A DNA stretch of 64,000 nt, from assembly GCA_023105745.1 (NCBI GenBank), contig JALGQZ010000011.1:49462698-49526697 (forward strand), read 5' to 3'. Positions 1 through 10,275 of this stretch are shown here, piece by piece. Numbering within the stretch: position 1 is the first letter of the stretch; each line of letters starts with the position of its first letter. The DNA is from Austropuccinia psidii (taxonomy: Eukaryota > Basidiomycota > Pucciniomycetes > Pucciniales > Sphaerophragmiaceae). Under the pieces are notes generated by a model that saw only the letters and a list, made by a program, of their open reading frames with translations, did no database searches and was not told the origin of the DNA. Made by a program: the position numbers and the translations under genes.

Positions 1-1146
1 AAACTTGTCAAGGGGGATTTCCACTGGTCCGGCATGACTCAATTCATCAAGGATTATGTCTCATCCTGTCAACAGTGTTCAAGAAACAAGAATATCCATC
101 ATAAGAAGTTTGGACTCCTCAAACCTCTTCCAATTCCAAATGGTCCTTGGATTTGTCTTTCAATGGATTTTATCACTCAACTTCCACTGTCCAATTTATT
201 TGACTCAATCCTTTTCATAATGCACAGATTCTCTAACATGGCAGTTTTCATTCCAACAATGTCTTCAATAACTTCACCAGATTTGGCCCATTTATTCATC
301 AAGAATATCTTTCCAAAGCATGGCCTTCCTTCAAGCATTGTTATTGATAGAGGTCCTCTTTTTTTTCTTCCTTTTGGACCAATATTTGTCAGCAGCTCAA
401 GATTTCAAGAGATTTGTCAACTGCTTACCATCCAGAAACTGATGGACAGGCAGAGAGGGTAAATCAGATACTAGAACAGTATCTTTGGATGTATGTCAGT
501 TATCATCAAGATGATTAGAACACCTGGATCCCTCTTGCTGAATCTTCCTACAATAATTCTGATCACTCTTCAACCAAGCCATCACCGCTTTTCACTATTT
601 ATGGAAGAGATCCGCATTTTGACTCAGTTCACATCACTTAAGATACTCCTGCTGAAAGTTATCAACAAAAATACAATCAGTACAGCAAGATGTCGAGAGA
701 ACTTGAAGTTGCCATAAACAGGTTTAAGACGTATGCAGATAAAAGTAGAGCAATTCCACCTGTTTTCAATCCTGGTGACATGGTATGGCTTTCTTCCACA
801 AACATCAAATAAACCATCCCGACCAAAAAACTGTCTGAAAGATTGTTGGTTCCTTTTCCAATCTTGAAGAAAGTCAGTACTCGTGCTTCCCACCACAAGC
901 TTCCATCTCAATGCAAATCCATCCACCCAGTCTTCCATATTTCACTCTTGGAACCAGTCAAGAAATCAACAATCCTGAATCGGCATCAAGAGCCTCCTCC
1001 TCCAATCATCATTGAAGAAGAAAAGGAATGGGAAGTCTCTCAAATACTTGATTCAAAGCTCAAGAGAAGAAAGTTATGGTATCTGGTGGAATGGAAAGGT
1101 TTCAGTCAAGACTCAGAAAGATCCACATGGGAACCAGCTGAAAACC
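1..1146 (+). pseudogene. pol: Decayed pol 3' end of A1 (integrase and chromodomain)
   Basis: Remnant of the Ty3/gypsy integrase, which joins element cDNA to chromosomal DNA, plus a C-terminal chromodomain that in this lineage tethers the enzyme to chromatin. The zinc-finger part (CQQC, about 69-80) and the first catalytic Asp (SMDFITQ, about 160-180) are readable. The second region reads VIDRG. The frame breaks near 360 in a T-run and again near 520, 660 and 810. The chromodomain (WEVSQILDSKLK, LWYLVEWKGF) is readable at about 1030-1140. A deletion then joins it directly to the 3' non-coding motif, removing the last 30 or so residues present in element B. Non-functional. Confidence 0.9.
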
Positions 1147-1151
1147 TCAAG

Positions 1152-1235
1152 AATAAGTCCCACTCCTGGTATGCACCCTTAGGGGAATTCTACTCTTTTC
1201 TGTTGTAAGCATCACCTTGGCCACTCTGTGAGCAG
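1152..1235 (+). repeat. 3' region conserved motif, copy 1 of A1 (partial)
   Basis: Partial copy of the motif of about 110 bp that is found twice between pol and the 3' LTR in A1, A2, B and H. It keeps AAGTCCCACTCCTGG, TATGCACC and CACCTTGGCCACTCTGTGAG. The first 30 bases were lost in the deletion that removed the end of the chromodomain. Confidence 0.75.
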
Positions 1236-1392
1236 TTTGCAATTTGGACACAGATCTTTTGGCCTGGACTTAAACATCAATTCCAATTTATGTCCATTTA
1301 CACTTTGGCAAATGCACCATTCCTTTATTATTTTCCTTCACAAGTTATTATCCTTTCAACACATTCATTTATCAAAATGCTTTCTTATTTAT

Positions 1393-1500
1393 GGCACTGG
1401 CGGGATTGGTAACTACCAAAAGTAAGTTCCTCTCCTGGTGTGCACTTCCCTGAGGGGTCTACAATCTTTCAAAACATCACCTTGGCCACTCTGTGAGCAC
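1393..1500 (+). repeat. 3' region conserved motif, copy 2 of A1
   Basis: Second copy of the 3' region motif: GGCACTGGCGGGATTGGT, then TACCAAAAGTAAGTTCC, TGTGCACTTCCCTGAGG and CACCTTGGCCACTCTGTGAG. The interval 1501-1886 is T/C-rich non-coding sequence, also similar to the matching part of A2. Confidence 0.75.
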
Positions 1501-1886
1501 CTGGCATCAAATTCTGTTATCCAGGTCCTTGGCCAATTTAAAAATCAACTGTCAAAATCTGTGATGAAGATTGGACTCTCCCTCACAATTCATTTTTCTT
1601 TTGATTCTCTTTTTCTTTCTTCATATTTGTTTCTTTTCCTTTTTTATTCATTAAATTTTCCTACATTTCATTCCTTATAACTCTTAATGCCAGAATAATT
1701 TCTTCAACATTTTCAAGCCAAATGTCAAGAGAAGACCAAGTCAACCTCAGCTCATATGCAAACATTCTTATCAGTTCAAATGTTTTCTTTTCAAGATTCA
1801 AATACCTGTGGAATCCCTATGTTCAATCTGTCTCAACAGCTTCAACAGGCTTCTACCTTACCTTGGTGCTCAGCAGCTCACCATTC

Positions 1887-1898
1887 AAGGTAGGGGGG
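1887..1898 (+). promoter_or_regulatory. Polypurine tract of A1
   Basis: AAGGTAGGGGGG lies 3 bases before the TGTCACA start of the LTR. This is the position of the plus-strand DNA primer in LTR retrotransposons. The same tract stands before the 3' LTRs of A2 and (AAGGTGGGGGG) of B. Confidence 0.85.
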
Positions 1899-1901
1899 TA
1901 C

Positions 1902-3480
1902 TGTCACAACCACAAAGAATGACCCTCCTCCATTCGTGTTGCGGCAATTCCAACCTGGGACCAAGTTGGAGCCAATTGGCCACACCATATCTTTATTGCC
2001 AGTTTGGCCCCTTCTGGTGCTGTATGGCATTTTGGCCATATCACTATTCCCTGGCCTTTTATGGCCTCAGGCCATATCCTGCCATCATTGGCCTCCTTGG
2101 CCAATTCTCATATCCCCAACCCCCAGGCTTCTATCTTTGTTTTGGGCCTGGGGGGTTCTGGGTCCCCTAGCCATCATCATTGGGTTTGGACCAACCCTTT
2201 TCATTAGGGGGGTCCTGGCCTAAATGGCCTTTCTGGGCCATTTAGGCCCCCTATGGCCTCTACGGTCCATGGGCCAATTAGGCTCCTTTTGGCCTAATCC
2301 AATGAGGCCAAAGGGAGCAGCCCATTAGCCTACAAGGCCAGCTTGGTCCCAAACCACATTTGGGCCCACCCAAGCCAATCTTCGCCCCAAATTCCATGAA
2401 GACCCTCAGGACCCATTTTTGGCCAATAACCACCATGGACCATTTTTCAGCCCATGGCCTCTGGTAACCACCAGCGGACACCAGATTAGCTCAGCTCAAT
2501 CCTTCCCCTCACCTTAAGGGGAATTCTTCCATTCCTCCATGCACCCCGTACTCAAAGTTGCAGGAGTGGTGCATATATGGTATTATATACCATTATGCAC
2601 CATTTTTGCTCAGCATTTCAATGGTGACACTTTCAGGACTCAATTCCATCTTTCCAAATCAAGGCCCCAAAATCCAACGCCCATTTTGAAGGAGGATTTC
2701 TTAACTCATCAGTCTGGAAATCAGAAGGCCATTCAAGGATCCCAATCACCTAGCCCTGCAGGAGCTGGGTTGGCAATTTCATTCAGGATTATTCCAAGGG
2801 CAATTCTCAGAGGTTATACATTCTTTCAATCAGTTGTCAATGAATCAAGTATTTCAATACTCCTTGGACAACTCAATTGGTCCATACAGGCATCAATCAA
2901 TCAACCTGTATGTACTTGGCCCAATTGGGCCAATTCATATTCCACTGGGGGAACTCAGCCACACAGTTCAATCTTCAAGATGGCCAGATCTGTATTGACC
3001 CAATTCAGACAATACAGCCAGTGACTCACCTTCCAGGATCAGTCTTTCAGCTTTTCACATATACTGGCAACCTTTCAGCACCTGGGGACTTTTTCCCCAG
3101 TTAATTAATATATTGTATTTATTCTTATCTTTATTTTCTTTTACTTTATTAAAGTTGATACTGATAATCTTAAGTCAGTCATTCAGCACCTTTTCTCTTT
3201 TCTTCCTTGCCTGTGAGTTGATATTGGTGGTCATATCCTTTGCTAATTACATTCCCTTTTCTGGCAGGTTGAAACAGTGAATGGAGGATTCACTCGGTTG
3301 GCTTCTTTGCCTTTGGCTTCTTATCCTTTTTCTTTTATCTTTGGCATACTTGTCTTTTCCCTTATTCTTCTTTAAAGAAATTCAATCTTTATTATTCCTT
3401 ATATCTTTTGGAGCCCTCCAAGTAAGTTCTTGATTCCTGAGTGCCAGGCCACTCTTGCTTCCATAAGAGCCCCTGTGACA
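1902..3480 (+). repeat. 3' LTR of A1 (alpha type, 1579 bp)
   Basis: Starts TGTCACAACC and ends CCCCTGTGACA, giving 7-bp terminal inverted repeats TGTCACA/TGTGACA. The first 600 bases are rich in TGGCC motifs. Near 3082-3100 there is a hairpin CTGGGGA-5-TCCCCAG, followed by AGTTAATTAATATA (3099-3112), the putative transcript start and self-primer partner. It matches the 3' LTR of A2 (13662-15132) much better than that of B, and is therefore called alpha here. Confidence 0.9.
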
Positions 3481-4150
3481 AAGGCAGTTCAAAAGAAACT
3501 GTCAAGTGTCAATGTTCCATCAATCCAACTTGGCAACCCTAATTAGTTCAATACAGTCTGGATTCATCAAGACCTTTATTTCAATCATACAACATGCAAA
3601 AATCATTCAACACAGTTCATTTCCCAATCTGGCAAGGTATACACTTCATCAAGCTGTCAATACAGCTTCAAGGATTCAATACAGACCAACTGTCAGCCTG
3701 AAGCAGTCAAGCTCTCAACGTTTCACATATACCAGCCTCCTTTGACCCTGGGGGATTTTCCCCCAGTTAATTAATATATTTTGATTTTATTTTATCTTTA
3801 TTTATCTTACCATTTTGGTAATTGAATACTGATATTATCAAGTCAGTCATTTAGCTCCTTTTCTCCTTTTCTTTCTTCACCTTTCAATGGATATTTGGTG
3901 GGAATAGCTTTACTAATTCCATTGCTCATTTTGGCAGGTTGAAACAATGATTATGGACCTACTTGGTTGGCTCTTTGGCCATTTGAATTCTAATTTCTCT
4001 TATTGCATCTCATCTTTGTACTTGCATTCTTCTTAGAGACATTTAATTCTCTATTTTTATCTTCTTTATTCTTTGGAGTCTTCAAAGTGAGTTCCCTGAT
4101 TGCTGAGTGCCAGGCCACTCTTGTTTTTCTGTCCAAGAGCCCCCGTGACA
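3481..4150 (+). repeat. 5' LTR of A2, 3' part (beta type)
   Basis: Matches the inner and last part of the B LTR (GTCAAGTGTCAA..., the hairpin, AGTTAATTAATATA, and CCAAGAGCCCCCGTGACA at the end). The beginning is cut off by the A1 insertion and lies left of the window. The hairpin here is CTGGGGG (3748-3754) paired with CCCCCAG (3760-3766). Confidence 0.85.
3765..3778 (+). promoter_or_regulatory. Putative transcript start and self-primer strand in the A2 5' LTR
   Basis: AGTTAATTAATATA is the exact reverse complement of 4152-4165, located 1 base after the LTR. In the Tf1/sushi lineage the 5' end of the element RNA folds back onto the primer-binding site and primes reverse transcription. The position inside the LTR and the 14/14 match fit this. 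The transcript start itself is inferred. Confidence 0.65.
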
Positions 4151-4151
4151 T

Positions 4152-4165
4152 TATATTAATTAACT
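4152..4165 (+). promoter_or_regulatory. Primer-binding site of A2 (self-complementary type)
   Basis: TATATTAATTAACT begins 1 base after the LTR end and pairs with 3765-3778. There is no TGG-starting sequence that would pair with a tRNA 3' end. Confidence 0.65.
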
Positions 4166-4971
4166 CATAATTTCTTGTCATTCTCTGCATTCTTTCTTTA
4201 TAACTTCATTCACTCATTTCATCAAACTTATGACTCTCTAATGATTATGAAATTTATGATTTGTTGTCACCTCTCAATTTTCTCTCATTCATTCTACATT
4301 TTGAAAATTGGAATTTGACCCAATTTTCTTTTTGTTTCTCTTTTTTTTAAAAAATCTTATTTCAAATCATCAGTTTCACTTCATTCATAATTCAGGTGTA
4401 ATCTTAAATTTTATTTGTTTTTCAAATTTCCCATCTAAATTCATTCAGATACATTCTTCACATCAAGATTAATTTTGATTTATTCTTCAAGAATTTTTAT
4501 TTTCAAGAATAACTCACTTGATTTGAATTGATTGATTGATTTGACATAAGCTGATATTGACCTCAAGAAAATTAATTGACCTGAAGATTTCATTGATTTT
4601 TCTGATTTTTCACATCAAGAATTTGGACATAACTTGATTTTGCCTCAAGAATTCATTTGATTGATTTATTTATTTTTCAAGATTTTGATTTTGATTGATT
4701 TGACTTGTTGATTTATTGCCTTCAAGATTTCATTTGACATTGATTGATTGATTTTCCTGAAGCTTTCATTCTGACTTCTTTGATTCATTGACTTCAAGTT
4801 TTCATTTGATATTTAATTGATTGATTTACCTGAAGATCTCATTTTGATTTATTTATTTTCTTCAAGATATTGATCTTGACTTTTGACCTCAAGCTTTATT
4901 TCCAATTGCCTCAACTTTTCATCTTCAAATCTTAATTCTTGTTCATTTTATTTCATTTTTATCCTGAAATC
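4166..4971 (+). other. 5' leader of A2, low-complexity
   Basis: Non-coding leader between the primer site and gag. It is T-rich, with many TTGATTGATT and TCAAGATTT units. The same kind of leader occurs in B (32241-32940) and H (42305-43078). No conserved ORF seen. Confidence 0.7.
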
Positions 4972-7688
4972 ATGCCCATCCAACACTCACCTCCTGCAAG
5001 GAAGACAAGATCTCAGGCCAGAAATAAAGCTGTTCTCACTCCAACTCCAAGGGCTCCTCTTGATGGCACCCCAGCAGTTCCTCAACTCAGGGAAAAATTG
5101 GACAGAGGGCCCTTCTTGTAAGGCGCAACACCATCCAGGAAGGAAGGAAGTGGGCCAAGAATATCAAGTTCATTTTCAGGAGTATTTGGCGTATTTCTAG
5201 GAACTTCAAGGACCATTTTCACAGGTCCTGGGGAAGATGGTGAAGAGGAGGAGGAGAATTCTGTGGAAGAGGAAGTGTCTGATAGTACTGAAGGTGTTCC
5301 TGCTCCTGTGGGGGAATCCCAAGGTACTGAAGGACAAACTCTAGCCCAGTCTATTCAGCCTGTCTCTCATCATTCTGAACCATCTTCATTTGCCATTATG
5401 CAGCAAATGACTCAGATTGTGGCCAATCTTCAAGCAGCTTCATCCTCTGAAGCATCAATACCACCAGCCTTCAAGACTCCATCTATGAAGGCACCAGAAT
5501 GCTTTGATGGGACTAAACCCATCAAAGTTAGATGTTTCATTCAGTCTTGTCAATTGATTTTTGATAATGATACGGCAAATTTCTCTGAAGAAAGAAAGAA
5601 AATTCTCTGTGCCACTTCATTTCTCTTTAGAAGGGCTGCAAAATGGATTCAGCCTTATCTTTCCAATCTCACCAATCAAGACTCAAATTAACTTCTCAAT
5701 TATTGGAGCTTATTTGAATCTCAACTATTTACTTTATTTGGGGACCCAAATGAAGTTAGAAAATGTCAGCTGGAGTCTATGTTGAAGCAGTAATTAGGCT
5801 ATTTACAGCTAGAACTATGACTGTGACACGTGAAAATAATTTTAGAATAAGAGTTTTTTAAAAATATAATAGTTTATAATATAATAAAAGGGTTCTACTA
5901 TTGAGAAATAGTGGTGGTGAGTGCTATTGAGAACCCTGGATGCAGTCTTACCAGTTGGATTACTATAAAAAGAACTACAATAATTAAATTTATAATTATA
6001 CCCTGATTATTACCCAAGAGTAAAACTGTTTTGGACAGTTTACTACGTAGGATATTCAAGAGCAGGATGAGGAAACAATTCTGGCTGTGAAAAGCCTCCT
6101 TTTTATCCTGAAATGGGGTGGAAAGGGTGCTAGACCTTTTCACTCTCTAGTGCTGGCTTGTGGTTTGCAAACAGCCTGTATAACCTGTATTGGGCTCAGA
6201 TGTGGTTTTGAAACCCCATCTGGGCAGTTTTCACCAATACAGGGTGAAAACTTTCATCTGGGGACCTCACAGCCTGATTCTGACATGTATGATGCGTAGA
6301 ATGCTGTACAAAAACTGTATGGGACCCCAGTATTGACTGACATATGAGGCATTGAAGTAAAAACACTCTTCTTTGTCTATTTGACACCTCATATTCATGA
6401 TTATGGGATATTATCCCATGGTAAGGCTGTATATGACAGCAGGTGGGAATCTGACCTTAAAACAGCCATAACTTGGTCAATTCTTGAGATATCAACCTCA
6501 AAATTGGTTCAGTGTGTAGCTCTGTATGTGCTTTACACAATGGTACCTCATTTGATATGGGTATCATTAAATTTGGCAAAGTTATTCCATGTACAAGAGC
6601 TTGTACATTTGCGTGTTTTAGGCAAAAAACTGTATTGAGCCTGTTTGCCCCATAACTTCTTCTGTAGTTGAGATGTGGGCAAGTGGATGACATCATCAGA
6701 TAGCTCTGATTGTGCTATTTCCAAAACGACCCCACTTCAAGTATCCCACACTAAAACTGTAGAGGTTAGATGAGAGGTGAATGTTTTGTTCACCCTTATT
6801 TGGCCTGAAATTGACCTTAACTCCAGTAATATTGGTGCTAGCTCAGTTTGGCTGGTACCATTGGATAGCCCTGGTTTAGAGCTTCATTTTGAATACCCAT
6901 TGGATGGGGTTACATCTCTCCTTCTAGAATTTAAATGAGAGGTGAAAATTAAGGTTTGTGCTCAGCAATAGCTTTGAGCAGGAATAACTTTGTTATTTCT
7001 TGTCCTATGGTGATGGGACTTATATTTTCAGAAAGAGGGGAGTTTCCTCTTTCCTTTGATACCTTTTGAGCTGATTTGGCTCAGCTTCATGTTTTGGTGG
7101 TATCTTGGCTATACCATTGGTTTATGGTATTTTGGCTGTCATGCTTGTGCTCTGGTTTTGAGTCACAGGCTGACAGAAAAGCTGAAGCAGAGTTGGATTC
7201 TCTAAGAATGAAACAAGTTGGCCATGTTTCTTTATACAAAGCTTATTTCAGAAGTTTGGTTTCAAGAATTGCAGATTGGGGTGAAAGGGCCCTTATTCAT
7301 CAATTGCTCTCCCATCCTGCAAGAATTGACTCTCTTCCAGACTTAATGGAAATTACCTTGGAGTTTGATACCAGGTACCATGAGAGGAAAAATGAAAAGG
7401 GTCATCATCAAGAGAAGAAGCCAGAAGCCTCAAAGTCAAATTCTTCTCATCCTCAAAATTCTTCAAGCTCAAGTCAAAAGAAGAAGAATTTCCAGAAGAG
7501 GGACAAGCCCCATTCTTCTTTCTTGAATAAAGATTTCAAGTTGATTAATTCTGAAAAAGAAAGAAGAGTCAAGGAGGGTTTATATACCTATTGTGGTGGG
7601 AAGCATAGTCTTGACTGCTGTTTTAAAAGGCCTCAAAAGAAGCTTACCCAACCGTCAGGAAAATTTCCCAGCCAGGGAAAAGCTGAGT
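4972..7688 (+). pseudogene. gag: gag of A2, broken and split by a solo LTR
   Basis: Structural (capsid and nucleocapsid) protein gene of the element. It starts MPIQHSPPARKTRSQ at 4972, as in B. A stop after RGPFL and a frame change near 5120 break it. The capsid region (FKTPSMKAPECFDGT, 5470-5515) is readable up to GDPNEVRK at 5763. A family C solo LTR (5764-7175) then interrupts it, and it resumes at 7176 with the duplicated GAAAA. A deletion relative to B removes about 10 residues (HHFRKGLPSRI) near 7300. The nucleocapsid knuckle is damaged: its first Cys is Tyr (YTYCGGKHSLDCC near 7585-7620). The gag-pol frameshift signal GGGAAAA is kept at 7675-7681. Confidence 0.9.
5764..7175 (-). mobile_element. 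Solo LTR of family C in the A2 gag gene
   Basis: A 1412-bp LTR beginning TGTCAGCTGGAGTC and ending GTCACAGGCTGACA, flanked by the 5-bp TSD GAAAA at 5759-5763 and 7176-7180. It aligns end to end with the LTRs at 18048-19467, 56820-58248 and 60337-61777. The coding orientation of this family is minus, by comparison with C1 and C2. A full element must have inserted here and lost its interior by recombination between its two LTRs. Confidence 0.93.
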
Positions 7689-10275
7689 GAAGATCATGTT
7701 GTGTTCAATGGTTTTCACTGTTTTCCATCCAGATCACAATTGTGCATTCTGAATACTGGTGTCAAAAATTCTCTTAAATTATTTGTTTTTTCTTCTCTCT
7801 CTGATATGTTTTACGATATTCTCATTGATTGCGGTGCTACCAACTCATGTATTGCAAAGCAGTTTGTTCACAAGTATTCTTTCACCATGTCAGAACTCCC
7901 AGAGAAGATTCCCCTTATTATTTGTGACTCCTCTGAGTCTCCTTCTGTATTTGTAACACACCATACCAAATGTATGGTTGAGCTCCCTTCTTTCCCAAGC
8001 TTTAAATGTGACTTTTTAGTCATTGATACTCCCAAGGGAGAAGACCTCATATTGGGCTTTGACTTTATCAATACTTTTAATCCATCTATTGATTGGAGCA
8101 AGGCTGATCACCTTTAATTCTGAAGGTAAGGAATATTTTGATCCTTCAAAATCTTTCAGTAATGACTTTTATTCTTCCAAATCATGTGCAGCTCTGGTTG
8201 GTGATTCTAGAATACCATATTTTCCATCTTCTGTCAATATTCCTTCCCTTAATTCCCATCAGTCATTACTATCATCTAGAGATGAAGTCTTCAAAGAGAT
8301 TCAAGATATTGGAGAAGAAGATAATTCTGTATCTTCACTTCATCTCTTCTTTGGGAATATGGACCTTCCTCCTTCATCTTATCATGACTCCCTGAAGGAG
8401 TTGTGGGATGAAAAGGAAGAGCCAGAAGAAATAGAAACCGTGATGAATCTTGTTCCTTCTGTTTATCACCAGTATTTGGATGTATTCTCCAAGGTGAAAG
8501 AAGAGAAACTTCCTCCTCACCGCATCATCATATTGAGCTGGAGGGGTCTCTACCTCCAGTTGGGGTGATCTACTCTTTATCAAACCAAGAGTCAGATACA
8601 CTGAGGGCCTACATTTTAGAGAATCTAGAGAAATGTTTCATCCGGCCAAGCTCCTCTTCAACAGGAGCACCTGTTCTTTCAGTCAAAATCAAAGATGGTG
8701 GCCTCCGTTTGTGTGTTGATTACTGCAAACTCAATGCTGTAACTAGGAAGAACAAATATCCTGTTCCTCCTATGAATAAGCTTCTCACTGTTTTCAATTG
8801 TTCTTCTATATTCTCCAAGATTGATTTGCGTGGTGCATATAACCTGCTCAGAATCAAGGAAAGTGATGAACATTTGACATGTTTTAGAACTAAATATGGC
8901 AGCTATGAGTATTTGGTTATGCCATTTGGGCTCACCAATGCTCCTGCCTCTTTTCAAAACCTTGTCAATGATATTTTTTATGGTTTTCTTGATGTTTATG
9001 TGATGGTTTTTTTAGATGACATTATGGTCTTTTCCAAATCTGATGAAGAATATGTCACTCATTTTTCCACTGTTCTTTCCAGAATCAGAGCCAATAAGCT
9101 CTTTGCTAAGGCCTCCAAGTGTCTATTTCATGTTTCTAGTGTAAAGAACTTAGGTTATGTTGTTTCTTCTAAAGGCCTCAAGATGGACCAAGCAAAAGTC
9201 CATCAAATTCTCAATTGGCCATCTCCAAGAAACCTCAGGGCACTTCAATCATTTGTTGGCTTTGCCAACTTTTAGCGCCGGTTCATCAAGAATTATTCAA
9301 AGAAAATTAGTTTACTCACAAGTTTACTCAAGAAAGATTCCCGTTTTTCCCTCAATGGGGAAGCTCTTACACAGTTTCATAAGCTCAAAGAGGTGTTCAC
9401 CATTTCTCCAATCCCTTCTCTACCCACCATTGTAGAGATTGATGCATCACATTATGCCTTGGGTGCTGTACTGAGTCATATTTCTGACTCAGGAATACAT
9501 CCCACTGCATTTGATAGCTGCAAGCTTCTCTGTGCTGAGCTCAATTATGAGATTCATGACAAGGAACTCCTTGGCATAGTCTGGGCTCTCAAGTGCTGGA
9601 CAGCTTTTCTCCTTTCTCTTTCTTCCTCCTGGATCATTCTTCACTTCAATACTTCATGTCATCAAATATTCTCACTCGCCGTCAAGCCCGCTGGGCTGAA
9701 TATTTCTCTGAATTTCATTTTTCAATCACTTACCACCCTGGCCACCTAGCTACCCTTCCAGATGCATTGTCACATTGGGACAAAGTTTACCCAGAGAGGG
9801 GGGACAATTTAATTAGCAATAATCCAATGAATTATCAAAAAATAATCAAGCAATATGAAATTCAAGCCTCAAAGTTCTCTGCAGTCAAGTTGGAATCATT
9901 TTCAAGTGTGATTTACTCAATTCAGAAAGCATTATTGCAATATTCTCAATATACAAGTATTCTTCAAGATTATTCTCTTTATTTCTCTTCCCAACTTCTC
10001 CTGTTCAAAGATCAGGTGGTGGTCCCAAATGACCCCACAATTCAACTCAGCATACTTCAAAAGAGGCATGACTCTCCTCTAGCTGGACACCCTGGCTAAG
10101 AGAAGACTCTCAAACTTGTCAAGCTGGATTTTCATTTGCCTGGCATGACTCAATTCATCAAGGATTATGTATCATCCTGTCAACAGTGTTCAAGAAACAA
10201 GAATATACATCACAAGAGGTTTGGACTCCTCAAACCTCTACAAATTCCAAATGGTCCTTGGATTTGTCTCTCAAT
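7676..10275 (+). pseudogene. pol: First pol copy of A2 (protease, RT, RNase H, partial integrase)
   Basis: Degenerate pol read in several frames. The protease site is altered (LIDCGATNSCIA near 7825, Cys for Ser after the catalytic Asp). Reverse transcriptase (8565-9275) keeps LRLCVDY and FLDDIMVFS; a stop replaces a Tyr codon at about 9273. RNase H (9420-9750) keeps EIDASHYALGAV and the [12 protein letters not shown] region, with frame breaks. Integrase starts (HDSPLAGHPG, CQQCSRNK) but stops at ICLSM near 10275, where the sequence jumps to reverse transcriptase of a second copy. Its function would have been copying element RNA into DNA and integrating it; it cannot do so now. Confidence 0.88.

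Larger units (their letters stand above)
1..3480 (+). mobile_element. Element A1: 3' part of a decayed chromovirus-type Ty3/gypsy element
   Basis: The window opens inside the integrase gene of this element. The chromodomain end, a non-coding 3' region, a polypurine tract and a complete 3' LTR (1902-3480) follow. Its 5' half lies outside the window. The base after the LTR (3481) continues in the middle of a different but related LTR, so A1 was inserted into the 5' LTR of A2. The predicted TSD on the right is AAGGC (3481-3485); the left copy cannot be seen. Sequence is clearly related to the intact element B at 30697-40369 but carries frameshifts and stops. Confidence 0.9.
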
